Part shown: in pieces, positions 27,569-34,175 of the stretch | Layout: each line of letters opens with the position of its first letter | How positions within the stretch are numbered: position 1 is the first letter of the stretch | From: CAWFGW01 sp963815495 | GTDB lineage: Bacteria > Bacteroidota > Bacteroidia > Cytophagales > JAAEPT01 | Assembly (NCBI GenBank): GCA_963815495.1 | Contig: CAWFGW010000015.1 | Span: forward strand, 124,001-188,000 | Length of the DNA: 64,000 bases | Direction of reading: 5' to 3' | Translations under genes and position numbers: made by a program | The notes under the pieces: generated by a model | Database searches by the model: none | What the model was told of the DNA's origin: nothing | Seen by the model: the letters and a program-made list of their open reading frames with translations, nothing else

Positions 27569-27588
27569 GTGGCTGCGCTATGAAGAAA

Positions 27589-28521
27589 CTAACCCTTTTT
27601 CTTATTCAACGCATAGCTTAAATAAAATTCTTGAGATACAAAGCCTGCTATACTCCTTAATTCATTAGTAAAGTATTCATAGCTATATGAAAAATTGAAT
27701 TTCTTTACTTTTATTCCTGCTAAGAAGACGATACTTGCTGATTTTTTGTGAAGAACTCCTAAACTAATTAAATCATTCTGAACTTTTAACCCAATCATAT
27801 TTAGCATATTGAAATCGTTGTACACTATAGTTTGAAGCAGGGGTTTAATTACCCAGCCACTTGAATCCAAATTCATATTATACGAATAATAGAAATGTAG
27901 TCTTTCTGGGTTATATGAAACGAATTCACCTAAAAATTCTGTGTCGTTATTAATAGATTGATTTTGAACAATATTTAAAAAAGAAAGACCAGCTTTATGT
28001 TTTCCATGCTCTAAAAAAGACCCAATATTTGAGTCCAAATTGGTATTATTATTTAAAAATCCTGAATTAAAAACTGGGTCAAAATCATCATAGTAAAAAG
28101 CAGAGTAAAATGGGAATCCTCCATATTCAGTATAATTAACTTTGAAAGAGGCACCTAGACTAAGTTTAGTTTTTTCAGTAATACTCATTTTTAACCCATA
28201 ATTTAACACTATGTTAACTCTATAAAAAAAGCTTTGTAAATCGTAGTGTTTAATAAAAATGCCTAACCCGTGATTTTTCTTTTCGCGATCCAAAATCACT
28301 CCACTTCCAGTAAAAAAAGAACTAGTTTGAGATGAAAGAAAATTTTCTTTTTTACTACTATTTACTACAACACCACTTGACAATTGAGCTTTTTCTTTAC
28401 TGGCAACTATCGATGGATTATAAAAACTAATATAACTTTCAATATTATTAAATGGTACATCTGCCTGACCTAAAGACATTAAATAATATAAATTGAGAAA
28501 TACGATACAGATATTTTTCAT
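27589..28521 (-). CDS. PorP/SprF-family type IX secretion membrane protein
   Basis: A 310-residue beta-barrel-like outer-membrane protein of the PorP/SprF family. The first residues are a signal peptide (IVFLNLYYLMSLGQA), then repeated beta strands such as LSSGVVVNSSKK, NYGLKMSITEKTKLSLGASF and KKFNFSYSYEYFTNELRS, ending in SYALNKKKG. Its start codon overlaps the stop of the preceding gene, which encodes a type-B sorting-domain cargo, so this is a cargo/SprF pair. SprF is needed in Flavobacterium for secretion of SprB. Here it is probably dedicated to the small adjacent cargo. Confidence 0.83.
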   Translation of the reverse strand: MKNICIVFLNLYYLMSLGQADVPFNNIESYISFYNPSIVASKEKAQLSSGVVVNSSKKENFLSSQTSSFFTGSGVILDREKKNHGLGIFIKHYDLQSFFYRVNIVLNYGLKMSITEKTKLSLGASFKVNYTEYGGFPFYSAFYYDDFDPVFNSGFLNNNTNLDSNIGSFLEHGKHKAGLSFLNIVQNQSINNDTEFLGEFVSYNPERLHFYYSYNMNLDSSGWVIKPLLQTIVYNDFNMLNMIGLKVQNDLISLGVLHKKSASIVFLAGIKVKKFNFSYSYEYFTNELRSIAGFVSQEFYLSYALNKKKG

Positions 28522-29129
28522 TAATGTAGTATTGCTATATTACGTTCAATTATTTGATCTGAAAAAGGCACCTCTTCTTTGAAATCTATGATTAAAACAT
28601 AAATCCCTATGGGAAGTCTTTTCCCATTATTTTTCCCATCAAATGGGGGATCTATTGAATAATTACCTTGATATACTCTTGCTCCGTTTAGATTAAAAAC
28701 ACTTACAATAGCCTTTTCAAATCTTTTGATACCTACTATTTCAAAATAATCATTTATTCCATCTTCATTAGGAGAGAAAAAATCTTTGAAAAAAAACTCA
28801 TAATATACAAAAGCAAAGGTGGTGTCGTATGAAACACAACCATTTTCAAATCCAACTTCAGAATATATTTCGTATTCGCCTGGACCAAGTTCTATTTCTA
28901 AATACGATTCATTTGTGGTTGCAAAAAAATTGGAAGAGATACGAGTAAAGGCTATATCTTGTCCAAGATCCGTACTAATGGAAATAAAACCTTGCTCCTT
29001 TTCGGAATCTGCTGGAATTCTCCCATTATTATCTAACTCAAAATAAAGATCATGAGTTTGATCAGAATCACATTGGGCAAGTCCATTTAAGGAAAAACAC
29101 ACTAACAAAATTAAGACAAAACTTTTCAC
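28521..29129 (-). CDS. Small T9SS cargo with gliding-motility-associated (type B) C-terminal domain
   Basis: A 202-residue protein with a signal peptide ending at NGLAQC, an N-terminal region of about 90 residues and a C-terminal sorting domain: FFSPNEDGINDYFEI, then SVFNLNGARVYQ, the FDGKNNGKRLPIGIYVLIID core and a closing beta strand. The SPNEDGINDYF motif is diagnostic of the gliding-motility-associated domain. It is far smaller than SprB-like adhesins, so it is a short surface protein. Its stop (TAA) overlaps the start of the SprF-like gene (TAATG). Confidence 0.83.
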   Translation of the reverse strand: MKSFVLILLVCFSLNGLAQCDSDQTHDLYFELDNNGRIPADSEKEQGFISISTDLGQDIAFTRISSNFFATTNESYLEIELGPGEYEIYSEVGFENGCVSYDTTFAFVYYEFFFKDFFSPNEDGINDYFEIVGIKRFEKAIVSVFNLNGARVYQGNYSIDPPFDGKNNGKRLPIGIYVLIIDFKEEVPFSDQIIERNIAILH

Positions 29130-29187
29130 GTATTTGATTTTAGCTAAAAATACACTTTATATCTTATAAACCTGTTTATACAACAAG

Positions 29188-29907
29188 CTATTCACTAATT
29201 ATTCCTTCAACTATTTCCTTCGGAACTTCTTCCTCAGAACCACAAACAGGAAACTGCTGCATACTCTCTGTCATTGCAAAAGGCACATTCTCCTCAATGA
29301 TTTCATTGCCATACACATCGGTTAACCGATACGTGTGTGGACCCACACCCATGTTTTTCATGGTGAAATAATTATGTGTTTTTCGAGGCATTTCTTTGTA
29401 TACCGAGTCATTCAAAAACTCCAACTTAGCCAGCGGATTCCGGTGGTTACGGATTTGAACGGAAGCCCACCATTCGTTCGAAGTTTTTATGAAATGAAAA
29501 GTGAGGGGATTAGTAACTTCACAGGGAACTACTTTCCATGAAATAGCAACTCTCCCTTGTGCTCGTGAAGCGATGGAATCAAACGCAGGTGCATTAAGAT
29601 CAATATCACCTGATTTACATGCCGGACAACGATCTACTATCTGAACCTTAACGCTGCCTTTTGGACCTTCAATTTCCACACAGGCGCCACAATAATCCGC
29701 TTTGCCATACTCTTCATCATTTATAGCGCCTACTAAAAATGGAGTAATCTGGGATTTTTTAAAACTACAACTACCTACTTGTGTTGCGGGGTTAAAATAA
29801 TAATAAGTCGCATTCCCGTTATGTAAAAGTTCTTCTTCACATTTGTTTTGAGCGTTACACGAAACCATGAGAAGGCAAAAAAACAGCTTCACTAATTGCG
29901 TTTTCAT
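29188..29907 (-). CDS. Bacterial expansin (EXLX1-like), copy 1
   Basis: A two-domain expansin of 239 residues with a signal peptide. The D1 domain (about 25-130) has DYCGACVEIEG, VDRCPACKSGDIDLN and conserved Cys. Asp103 in DIDLN corresponds to the essential Asp of BsEXLX1. D2 (from about 135) has NEWWASVQIRNHRNPLAK and the LTDVYGNEI strand. Of the BsEXLX1 cellulose-binding surface (Trp125, Trp126, Tyr157), Trp146-Trp147 are present, but my alignment places His178 at the Tyr157 position. The signal region LMVSCNAQ could allow lipidation. No sorting domain is seen. It is probably used to loosen cellulose or a related wall polymer. Confidence 0.85.
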   Translation of the reverse strand: MKTQLVKLFFCLLMVSCNAQNKCEEELLHNGNATYYYFNPATQVGSCSFKKSQITPFLVGAINDEEYGKADYCGACVEIEGPKGSVKVQIVDRCPACKSGDIDLNAPAFDSIASRAQGRVAISWKVVPCEVTNPLTFHFIKTSNEWWASVQIRNHRNPLAKLEFLNDSVYKEMPRKTHNYFTMKNMGVGPHTYRLTDVYGNEIIEENVPFAMTESMQQFPVCGSEEEVPKEIVEGIISE

Positions 29908-29929
29908 ATTACTTCTACTTTTATAAAAA

Positions 29930-30832
29930 TCACCTCACTAAGATTCTTTGTACCACAATCTTATCTTCCATTTGAATTTTCAAAATATAAATACCTGAAC
30001 CAAGTGCTCCTATCGTTATTTTCTGGTTCGCAACTCCAGAATCAATTACTTTCCCTGTTGTATTAAACAATTGATAATTACCCTCTCCGAGTAGTAGTAT
30101 TTCCTCACCAATTTCCACAGTCTGAACAACAGCTATTTCTTCCGACAAATTAGTTACAATACATATAGGAAATTGGTTTTTACCACTCAATTCTTGGTCT
30201 ATTATAAAGGGAATGTCTTTTTCAATAATAGAATTACCGTAAATGTCTGTTATCCGAAAAGTATTAGGTCCAGGCCCCATTCCATTACTTTTTAAAAAAT
30301 AATTATATACTTGACGAGGCACATCTACATAGGTACTGCCATCCCAAAATTCTAGTTTTTCTATTGGGTTTCGGTGATTTCGTACCTGTATCCCTGTCCA
30401 ATATTCATTTGATCCGTCTTTATATATCAGTTTCACTGATCCAGAAATTTCGCAGGGCACTACTTTCCAAGTAATTGGAATTCGCCCATCTACTAAAGGA
30501 GCCAGTTCGACAAAGGCTTCTTCACTTAAATCAATATCACCTGGTTTACATTCGGGACATTCATCAACTATGTGAACTTTAACACTGCCTTCCAGACCAT
30601 CAATCTCAACACAAGCTCCGCAATAATCTGCCAGGGCATAATCTTGATGATTCATTGCTCCAATATAATACGGTTGGATGACTGATTCATCTAACATACA
30701 ATGACCCGAAACCTCAAGCTTCTGGTTAGTATAATAAGTAGCATCACCAGAATGAGTAGATTCATTGTTACAGTCTACTTGGGCTTGACTCCATGTGACC
30801 ATTGTGATGAAGAGTATCGCGATATATTTCAT
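29930..30832 (-). CDS. Bacterial expansin (EXLX1-like) with T9SS type A sorting domain, copy 2
   Basis: A 300-residue paralogue of copy 1, 22 bp upstream in the same operon. D1 has DYCGACVEIDG and ECPECKPGDIDLSEEAF with Asp101 as the conserved acid. D2 has NEYWTGIQVRNHRNPIEK and VYNYF, so the aromatic surface reads Tyr144-Trp145-Tyr176. After D2 a C-terminal extension (about 225-300) ends with SGVANQKITIGALGSGIYIL and KIVVQRILVR, a T9SS type A tail, so this copy is exported and anchored at the surface by T9SS while copy 1 is not. Confidence 0.85.
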   Translation of the reverse strand: MKYIAILFITMVTWSQAQVDCNNESTHSGDATYYTNQKLEVSGHCMLDESVIQPYYIGAMNHQDYALADYCGACVEIDGLEGSVKVHIVDECPECKPGDIDLSEEAFVELAPLVDGRIPITWKVVPCEISGSVKLIYKDGSNEYWTGIQVRNHRNPIEKLEFWDGSTYVDVPRQVYNYFLKSNGMGPGPNTFRITDIYGNSIIEKDIPFIIDQELSGKNQFPICIVTNLSEEIAVVQTVEIGEEILLLGEGNYQLFNTTGKVIDSGVANQKITIGALGSGIYILKIQMEDKIVVQRILVR

Positions 30833-30834
30833 GG

Positions 30835-31557
30835 TTACTTATTAAAATTTGAGAAAGGATCATTCCCATATTTGCTTGTTTCCCAATTCGTTATCACCTC
30901 AATATCTTTTAAATGAATATCAAAGATGGCGCTTTCGTGTTTGGTGCTAATTTTTAAGCCACAGTCCAATGTAATCCAATCTTCCCAGGTAAATTTAAAA
31001 TTGTTTATAGGCACAATTTTCACAAACAAATTCCATTGAGTGGGTAAATTGCCTTCACCAATAGTCCAGTCGTAGAGGTCACCAATATCTTCTCCATCAA
31101 TATAATAAATCAGTAAGTGTATTTTTCCTTCTTCGTCAATGTATTTCTTCCGTTTTACACCTTGTTCATTAAATTTCCAAAATGGGTTTAACCAATACGA
31201 ATCATTTTTCCAGGTATCATAAGCACTTTGTAGTGTTTTAGATTTAGTTTCTACCTGTTTTCCATCTTCATAAATAAATCCATGTTGCGGGTTATCCAAA
31301 TCAAGTAAAATTACCTCATCATCATTTTCTAGTCGGTATAAATTTCGGCTACGGTCCCAGAGGTGTTTGTTGTTTACAAAGGTCCATTGAATCACGGTAG
31401 AAGAATCCCAACAGGTCCCATTAGTCGCCTCAATAACCAAATTTGTTAATGAATCGGCTCCTTCAAACGAACTGTTTTCAATACGTTTTTTTTTAGTCAT
31501 GCATGAACTAAGCAATAATAAGATAAAAATTGGTAAAATGATTTTGACTATTCTCAT
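30835..31557 (-). CDS. Lipoprotein of unknown function, first gene of the expansin operon
   Basis: A 240-residue protein starting at ATG 31557 (MRIVKIILPIF). The signal peptide IFILLLLSSC gives lipidation at about Cys19. A core with TVIQWTFVNNKHLWDRSRN, DVILLDLDNPQHGFI-like beta strands and WTIGEGNLPTQW resembles a group of Bacteroidota periplasmic lipoproteins of LolA-like appearance that I remember only as hypothetical. It stops 2 bp before the ATG of expansin copy 2, so the three genes form one operon, which may hint that it helps wall-related function. Confidence 0.6.
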   Translation of the reverse strand: MRIVKIILPIFILLLLSSCMTKKKRIENSSFEGADSLTNLVIEATNGTCWDSSTVIQWTFVNNKHLWDRSRNLYRLENDDEVILLDLDNPQHGFIYEDGKQVETKSKTLQSAYDTWKNDSYWLNPFWKFNEQGVKRKKYIDEEGKIHLLIYYIDGEDIGDLYDWTIGEGNLPTQWNLFVKIVPINNFKFTWEDWITLDCGLKISTKHESAIFDIHLKDIEVITNWETSKYGNDPFSNFNK

Positions 31558-31673
31558 AACAGCAAGAAACAAAAAAAGGGTTACTTCTGAAATAAGCCGG
31601 AAAATGTTTGTGAACTGCTATCTTAATCTGACATCCTATTTACTACCAGATAAGACGTTACTCTTTACATTTA

Positions 31674-31719
31674 ATTTACCCATTGACTCTGATTGAAGGA
31701 TATAGACTAAATAATTCAT
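31674..31719 (-). pseudogene. GIY-YIG nuclease remnant (unit A), truncated
   Basis: Only the first 15 or so codons survive (M-N-Y-L-V-Y-I-L-Q-S-E-S-M-G-K), nearly identical to the intact copy, after which homology stops at 31674. The frame runs on to a stop at 31636 through unrelated sequence, so no functional nuclease can be made. It is the most decayed of the three units. Confidence 0.8.
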
Positions 31720-31735
31720 TCTAAAAGTTCTAAAA

Positions 31736-31763
31736 AAAAGCTTCACAGAAATGTGAAGCTTTT
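31736..31763 (-). terminator. Hairpin terminator of unit A
   Basis: Perfect 11-bp stem AAAAGCTTCAC / GTGAAGCTTTT with a 6-nt loop, directly after the CCA of the remnant tRNA (minus strand). The same hairpin, with compensating changes, follows the tRNA sequence in units B and C. Confidence 0.7.
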
Positions 31764-31873
31764 TGGGGTGAATGATGGGGTCCCGAGCACAGCTCGAGGA
31801 TTCTCGTCCCGTTAACGGGTTAACGGGACGGAATTCGAACGCACGACCCTCGGTACCACAAACCGATGCTCTA
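31764..31873 (-). pseudogene. tRNA-His 3' part with 53-bp insertion in the T arm (unit A)
   Basis: From the D-arm TAGAGC to the CCA it matches tRNA-His, except for a 53-bp insertion (31781-31833) between GGGG and TTCGAAC of the T arm on the plus strand and a C-to-G change beside it. The insertion holds a perfect palindrome GTCCCGTTAAC GG GTTAACGGGAC and a second imperfect stem (CCCGAGC / GCTCGAGG). There is no 5' half, so it cannot be a tRNA. Its TAG (31871-31873) is the stop of GIY-YIG copy B. Confidence 0.8.
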
Positions 31874-32124
31874 GGTTTCTTGGTTATGAATCCATTCAAT
31901 AGTTCGACTCCTACTTTTTAGATTCTTCAGTTTTCTTTCTAGAATTACTGCCTTACTTCGCGATGTTAGTGAAACACTATATAATATTTTCCAAGGACCT
32001 TTATTTTTAGTGTATTTACTGTACCCAGAATTATGTGCATTCAAACGTGAGTTTAAATTATTCTTTGACCAATATAAAATTTGCCAGTTGTTTCTGATTC
32101 GAGTATGTAAACAAAATAGTCCAT
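31871..32124 (-). pseudogene. GIY-YIG nuclease gene, frameshifted (unit B)
   Basis: It starts at ATG 32124 and reads M-D-Y-F-V-Y-I-L ... T-G-K-F-Y-I-G-Q, then stops early because one C is missing near 32063. Restoring it gives Q-T-N-N-L-N-S-R-L-N-A-H, in frame with the remaining GYSKYTKNKGPW ... KSRSRTIEWIHNQET to the TAG at 31871. The two halves are therefore in different frames. It closely resembles intact copy C, so the duplication or insertion is recent. A sequencing error at the single base cannot be excluded. Confidence 0.82.
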
Positions 32125-32138
32125 CACAAAAAGTAAAA

Positions 32139-32167
32139 AAAAAGCTTCGCAAAATGCGAAGCTTTTT
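32139..32167 (-). terminator. Hairpin terminator of unit B
   Basis: 12-bp stem AAAAAGCTTCGC / GCGAAGCTTTTT with a 5-nt loop after the CCA of the remnant tRNA. Compared with unit A the inner base pair has changed from A-T to G-C on both sides, a compensating change. Confidence 0.7.
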
Positions 32168-32279
32168 GGGGTGAATGATGGGGTCCCGAGCACAGCTCGA
32201 GGATTCTCGTTCCCGTTAACGGGTTAACGGGACGGAATTCGAACGCACGACCCTCGGTACCACATACACCGATGATCTA
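32167..32279 (-). pseudogene. tRNA-His 3' part with 54-bp insertion in the T arm (unit B)
   Basis: Same structure as in unit A: tRNA-His from the D arm to CCA, interrupted at 32184-32237 by a 54-bp insertion that differs from unit A's mainly by one extra T. The anticodon-loop part reads differently (GTATGTGGT instead of TTGTGGT), so it has begun to decay. Its TAG (32277-32279) ends GIY-YIG copy C. Confidence 0.8.
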
Positions 32280-32531
32280 GGTTGTTTGACTATTAATCCA
32301 CGCTATAAGACGTTTTCTGCTTTTCATGTTTTTTAATTTCTTTTCCAGTATCATCGCTTCGCTTCTTGTTTCTAAAGCGATAGAATAAAACACTACCCAT
32401 GGCCCCTTATTTTTTGTGTACTTACTATAACCCGAATTATGTGCATTCAAGCGTGAAATTAAATCATTCGTTTGACCAATATAAAATTTACCCGTTGACT
32501 CTGATTGAAGGATATAGACAAAATAGCTCAT
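32277..32531 (-). CDS. GIY-YIG nuclease family protein (unit C, intact)
   Basis: An 84-residue single-domain GIY-YIG protein starting at ATG 32531. The signature is VYIL ... KFYIG (residues 5-8 and 16-20), followed by Arg27 in SRLNAH, His31, GYSKYTKNKGPW and Glu63 in ILEKKLKNMKSR, the expected catalytic Arg and metal-binding Glu. Such short proteins are widespread in Bacteroidota, often beside RNA genes. The stop codon lies inside a duplicated tRNA-His segment. It probably nicks or cuts DNA, and here perhaps drives its own spread at tRNA-His. The 56 codons upstream in frame run through the tRNA gene and are not coding. Confidence 0.85.
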   Translation of the reverse strand: MSYFVYILQSESTGKFYIGQTNDLISRLNAHNSGYSKYTKNKGPWVVFYSIALETRSEAMILEKKLKNMKSRKRLIAWINSQTT

Positions 32532-32548
32532 TCTAAAAGTTTTATAAA

Positions 32549-32578
32549 AAAAAGCTTCACATTTCTGCGAAGCTTTTT
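32549..32578 (-). terminator. Terminator of tRNA-His
   Basis: Stem AAAAAGCTTC.. / ..GAAGCTTTTT with a short loop directly after the CCA end of tRNA-His. One A:C mismatch near the loop is the only imperfection, where units A and B have A-T and G-C pairs. Confidence 0.75.
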
Positions 32579-32655
32579 GGGGTGAATGATGGGGTTCGAA
32601 CCCACGACCCTCGGTACCACAAACCGATGCTCTAACCAGCTGAGCTACAATCACC
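32578..32655 (-). tRNA. tRNA-His (anticodon GTG)
   Basis: Read on the minus strand it folds as a cloverleaf: acceptor GTGATTG / CATTCAC with an encoded CCA, D arm GCTC / GAGC, anticodon stem TCGGT / ACCGA with loop TTGTGGT giving anticodon GTG, and T arm GTGGG TTCGAAC CCCAT. An extra G at -1 (complement of 32655) opposite C73 is the hallmark of tRNA-His. One T:T mismatch occurs in the acceptor stem; I recall similar sequence in relatives. It ends beside the terminator at 32549-32578. Confidence 0.95.
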
Positions 32656-32716
32656 ATTTTAAGGACTGCAAAAGTAATAGTCCAGTTGTAGTTTTGCAAC
32701 TAATTTTTAGTGTTTG

Positions 32717-34054
32717 TTATGATCTCTCAAACAATAGACGTTGCCCTCTGGTGGATTCGTCAAAGGTTCCTTGGTTATAAACCAGATTTCCAGATACAAT
32801 CGTATGCGTGACTTTCGATTTGAAATTCGTTCCTTCAAAAGGTGACCAGCCACATTTATATAATATATTGCTCTGAGTAACACGCCATTGATCATCCAAA
32901 TCTACCAATACCAAATCTGCCCAGTACCCTTCCCTTATGAATCCTCTCTCTTTAATTTGAAAACATATCGCTGGGTCGTGGGACATTTTTTTTACAATAT
33001 GCTCCAATGAAATTTCTTTTCGGTGGTAAAATTCTAACATTGCTGGTAACGCATGCTGTACCAAAGGACCACCTGAAGGAGCATTCCAATAGTTGTTTTG
33101 TTTTTCCTCTAACGTATGTGGTGCATGATCTGTCGCAATAATATCAATATGATCATCTAAAACCCCTTGGAAGATAGTTTTTCGATCCTGTTCTGACTTT
33201 ACTGCTGGATTCCACTTGATAAAGGTACCATTATCATCATAGTCGGTATTGTTAAACCATAAGTGATGAATACAAGCTTCGGATGTGATTCGCTTTTCTG
33301 CTAATGGCAAAGCATTAGAAAACAAGCCAACTTCTTTCCCTGTTGAAATATGTAAAATATGTAACCGCGTATTATGTTTTTTTGCCAAGCTCACCGCCAT
33401 TGAAGAAGAGATGTAACACGCCTCAGCACTTCGGATTTCTGGGTGGTATTTAATAGGCATTGCGTCACCAAAATCTGCTTTATATCTTTCTGAATTGCTT
33501 CGAATAGTGGCTTCATCTTCACAGTGGGTAGCAATAAGCATATCCACCTTTGAAAAAATATTATTTAGTGTTTCTTCACTATCCACTAACATGTTTCCAG
33601 TGGAAGAACCCATAAACACTTTTACTCCGCAGACGTTCTCTTTATTTGTTTTGAGTACTTGTTCTATGTTATCGTTGGATGCGCCCATAAAAAAGGAATA
33701 ATTCGCTAACGCATCTTTTGCACCGATTTGATATTTATCTTCCAACAATTCTTGAGTGAGCGCTTGTGGATTAGTGTTCGGCATTTCCATAAAAGAAGTG
33801 ATCCCTCCAGCTACTGCTGCCCGGGCTTCCGTGTAAATAGTGCCTTTGTGAGTTAAGCCTGGCTCACGAAAATGTACTTGATCATCAATACAGCCTGGTA
33901 ACAAATATTTCCCAGCAGCGTCAATAATTTGATCCGCGCCATCAGCTATGGATGAAGCTATTTTTTCAATACGTCCATTTTTGATGAGCACATCAGCTTC
34001 AAAGATCTGGTTTTCATTGACTATTGTAGCGTTGATTATTTTAATTGTTGGCAT
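32717..34054 (-). CDS. pyrC: Dihydroorotase
   Basis: Forms dihydroorotate in pyrimidine synthesis; class I/amidohydrolase type. The start is ATG 34054 (MPTIKIINATIV); a TTG two codons earlier is unlikely. The metal site starts at IDDQVHFREPG, where the usual His-X-His reads Gln59-Val-His61. Lys145 in VCGVKVFMGS is placed as the carbamylated Lys, and ATDHAPHT holds the catalytic Asp. I recall QVH in other Bacteroidota enzymes, so it is probably a lineage feature. The gene has a good promoter (TTG-N19-TATTTTTG) 28 bp upstream. It lies about 60 bp after tRNA-His on the same strand. Confidence 0.92.
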   Translation of the reverse strand: MPTIKIINATIVNENQIFEADVLIKNGRIEKIASSIADGADQIIDAAGKYLLPGCIDDQVHFREPGLTHKGTIYTEARAAVAGGITSFMEMPNTNPQALTQELLEDKYQIGAKDALANYSFFMGASNDNIEQVLKTNKENVCGVKVFMGSSTGNMLVDSEETLNNIFSKVDMLIATHCEDEATIRSNSERYKADFGDAMPIKYHPEIRSAEACYISSSMAVSLAKKHNTRLHILHISTGKEVGLFSNALPLAEKRITSEACIHHLWFNNTDYDDNGTFIKWNPAVKSEQDRKTIFQGVLDDHIDIIATDHAPHTLEEKQNNYWNAPSGGPLVQHALPAMLEFYHRKEISLEHIVKKMSHDPAICFQIKERGFIREGYWADLVLVDLDDQWRVTQSNILYKCGWSPFEGTNFKSKVTHTIVSGNLVYNQGTFDESTRGQRLLFERS

Positions 34055-34081
34055 ATTCAATTCATGTTAAATGATGTAGTT

Positions 34082-34111
34082 CAAAAATAGGTGTTTCTTT
34101 CACTTTGCCAA
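34082..34111 (-). promoter_or_regulatory. Promoter of pyrC (TTG-N19-TAnnTTTG)
   Basis: On the minus strand TTG (34111-34109), a 19-bp spacer and TATTTTTG (34089-34082), the full Bacteroidota sigma-A-type promoter. The expected start is about 20 nt before the pyrC ATG at 34054. Confidence 0.6.
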
Positions 34112-34163
34112 AGTTCAAAACTCGGGGAAAGTAATTAAAACACATCCTTAAAAACTGATTGTC

Positions 34164-34171
34164 TATATTTG
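34164..34171 (+). promoter_or_regulatory. -7 element hugging the start of the DEAD-box helicase gene
   Basis: TATATTTG ends 4 bp before the ATG at 34176, so transcription should begin at or next to the start codon (leaderless or nearly so). No -33 TTG at the usual distance. Confidence 0.45.
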
Positions 34172-34175
34172 CACT

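Larger units (their letters stand above)
31674..32655 (-). repeat. Tandem array: tRNA-His plus three GIY-YIG / tRNA-His-3'-part units
   Basis: Read on the minus strand, intact tRNA-His (32655-32578) is followed by a terminator, an intact GIY-YIG gene (C), a tRNA-His 3' remnant with a 54-bp insertion, another terminator, a frameshifted GIY-YIG gene (B), a second remnant with a near-identical 53-bp insertion, another terminator and a truncated GIY-YIG gene (A). The period is about 405-410 bp. Each GIY-YIG gene runs into the following tRNA remnant, whose D-arm TAG serves as its stop codon. The array fills the gap between the expansin operon and pyrC and is described in more detail in the separate entries. 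Confidence 0.85.

Noticed and set aside
31720..31899. Open frame upstream of GIY-YIG remnant A
   Set aside because: It reads through tRNA-derived and terminator sequence; the in-frame extension is not coding.
31738..32580. CRISPR array or short regularly spaced repeats
   Set aside because: The repeated blocks here are about 400 bp apart and are tRNA/terminator/nuclease copies; no other region shows short direct repeats with equal spacers.
32532..32699. N-terminal extension of GIY-YIG copy C
   Set aside because: It runs through the tRNA-His gene and terminator; the family starts at the ATG at 32531.
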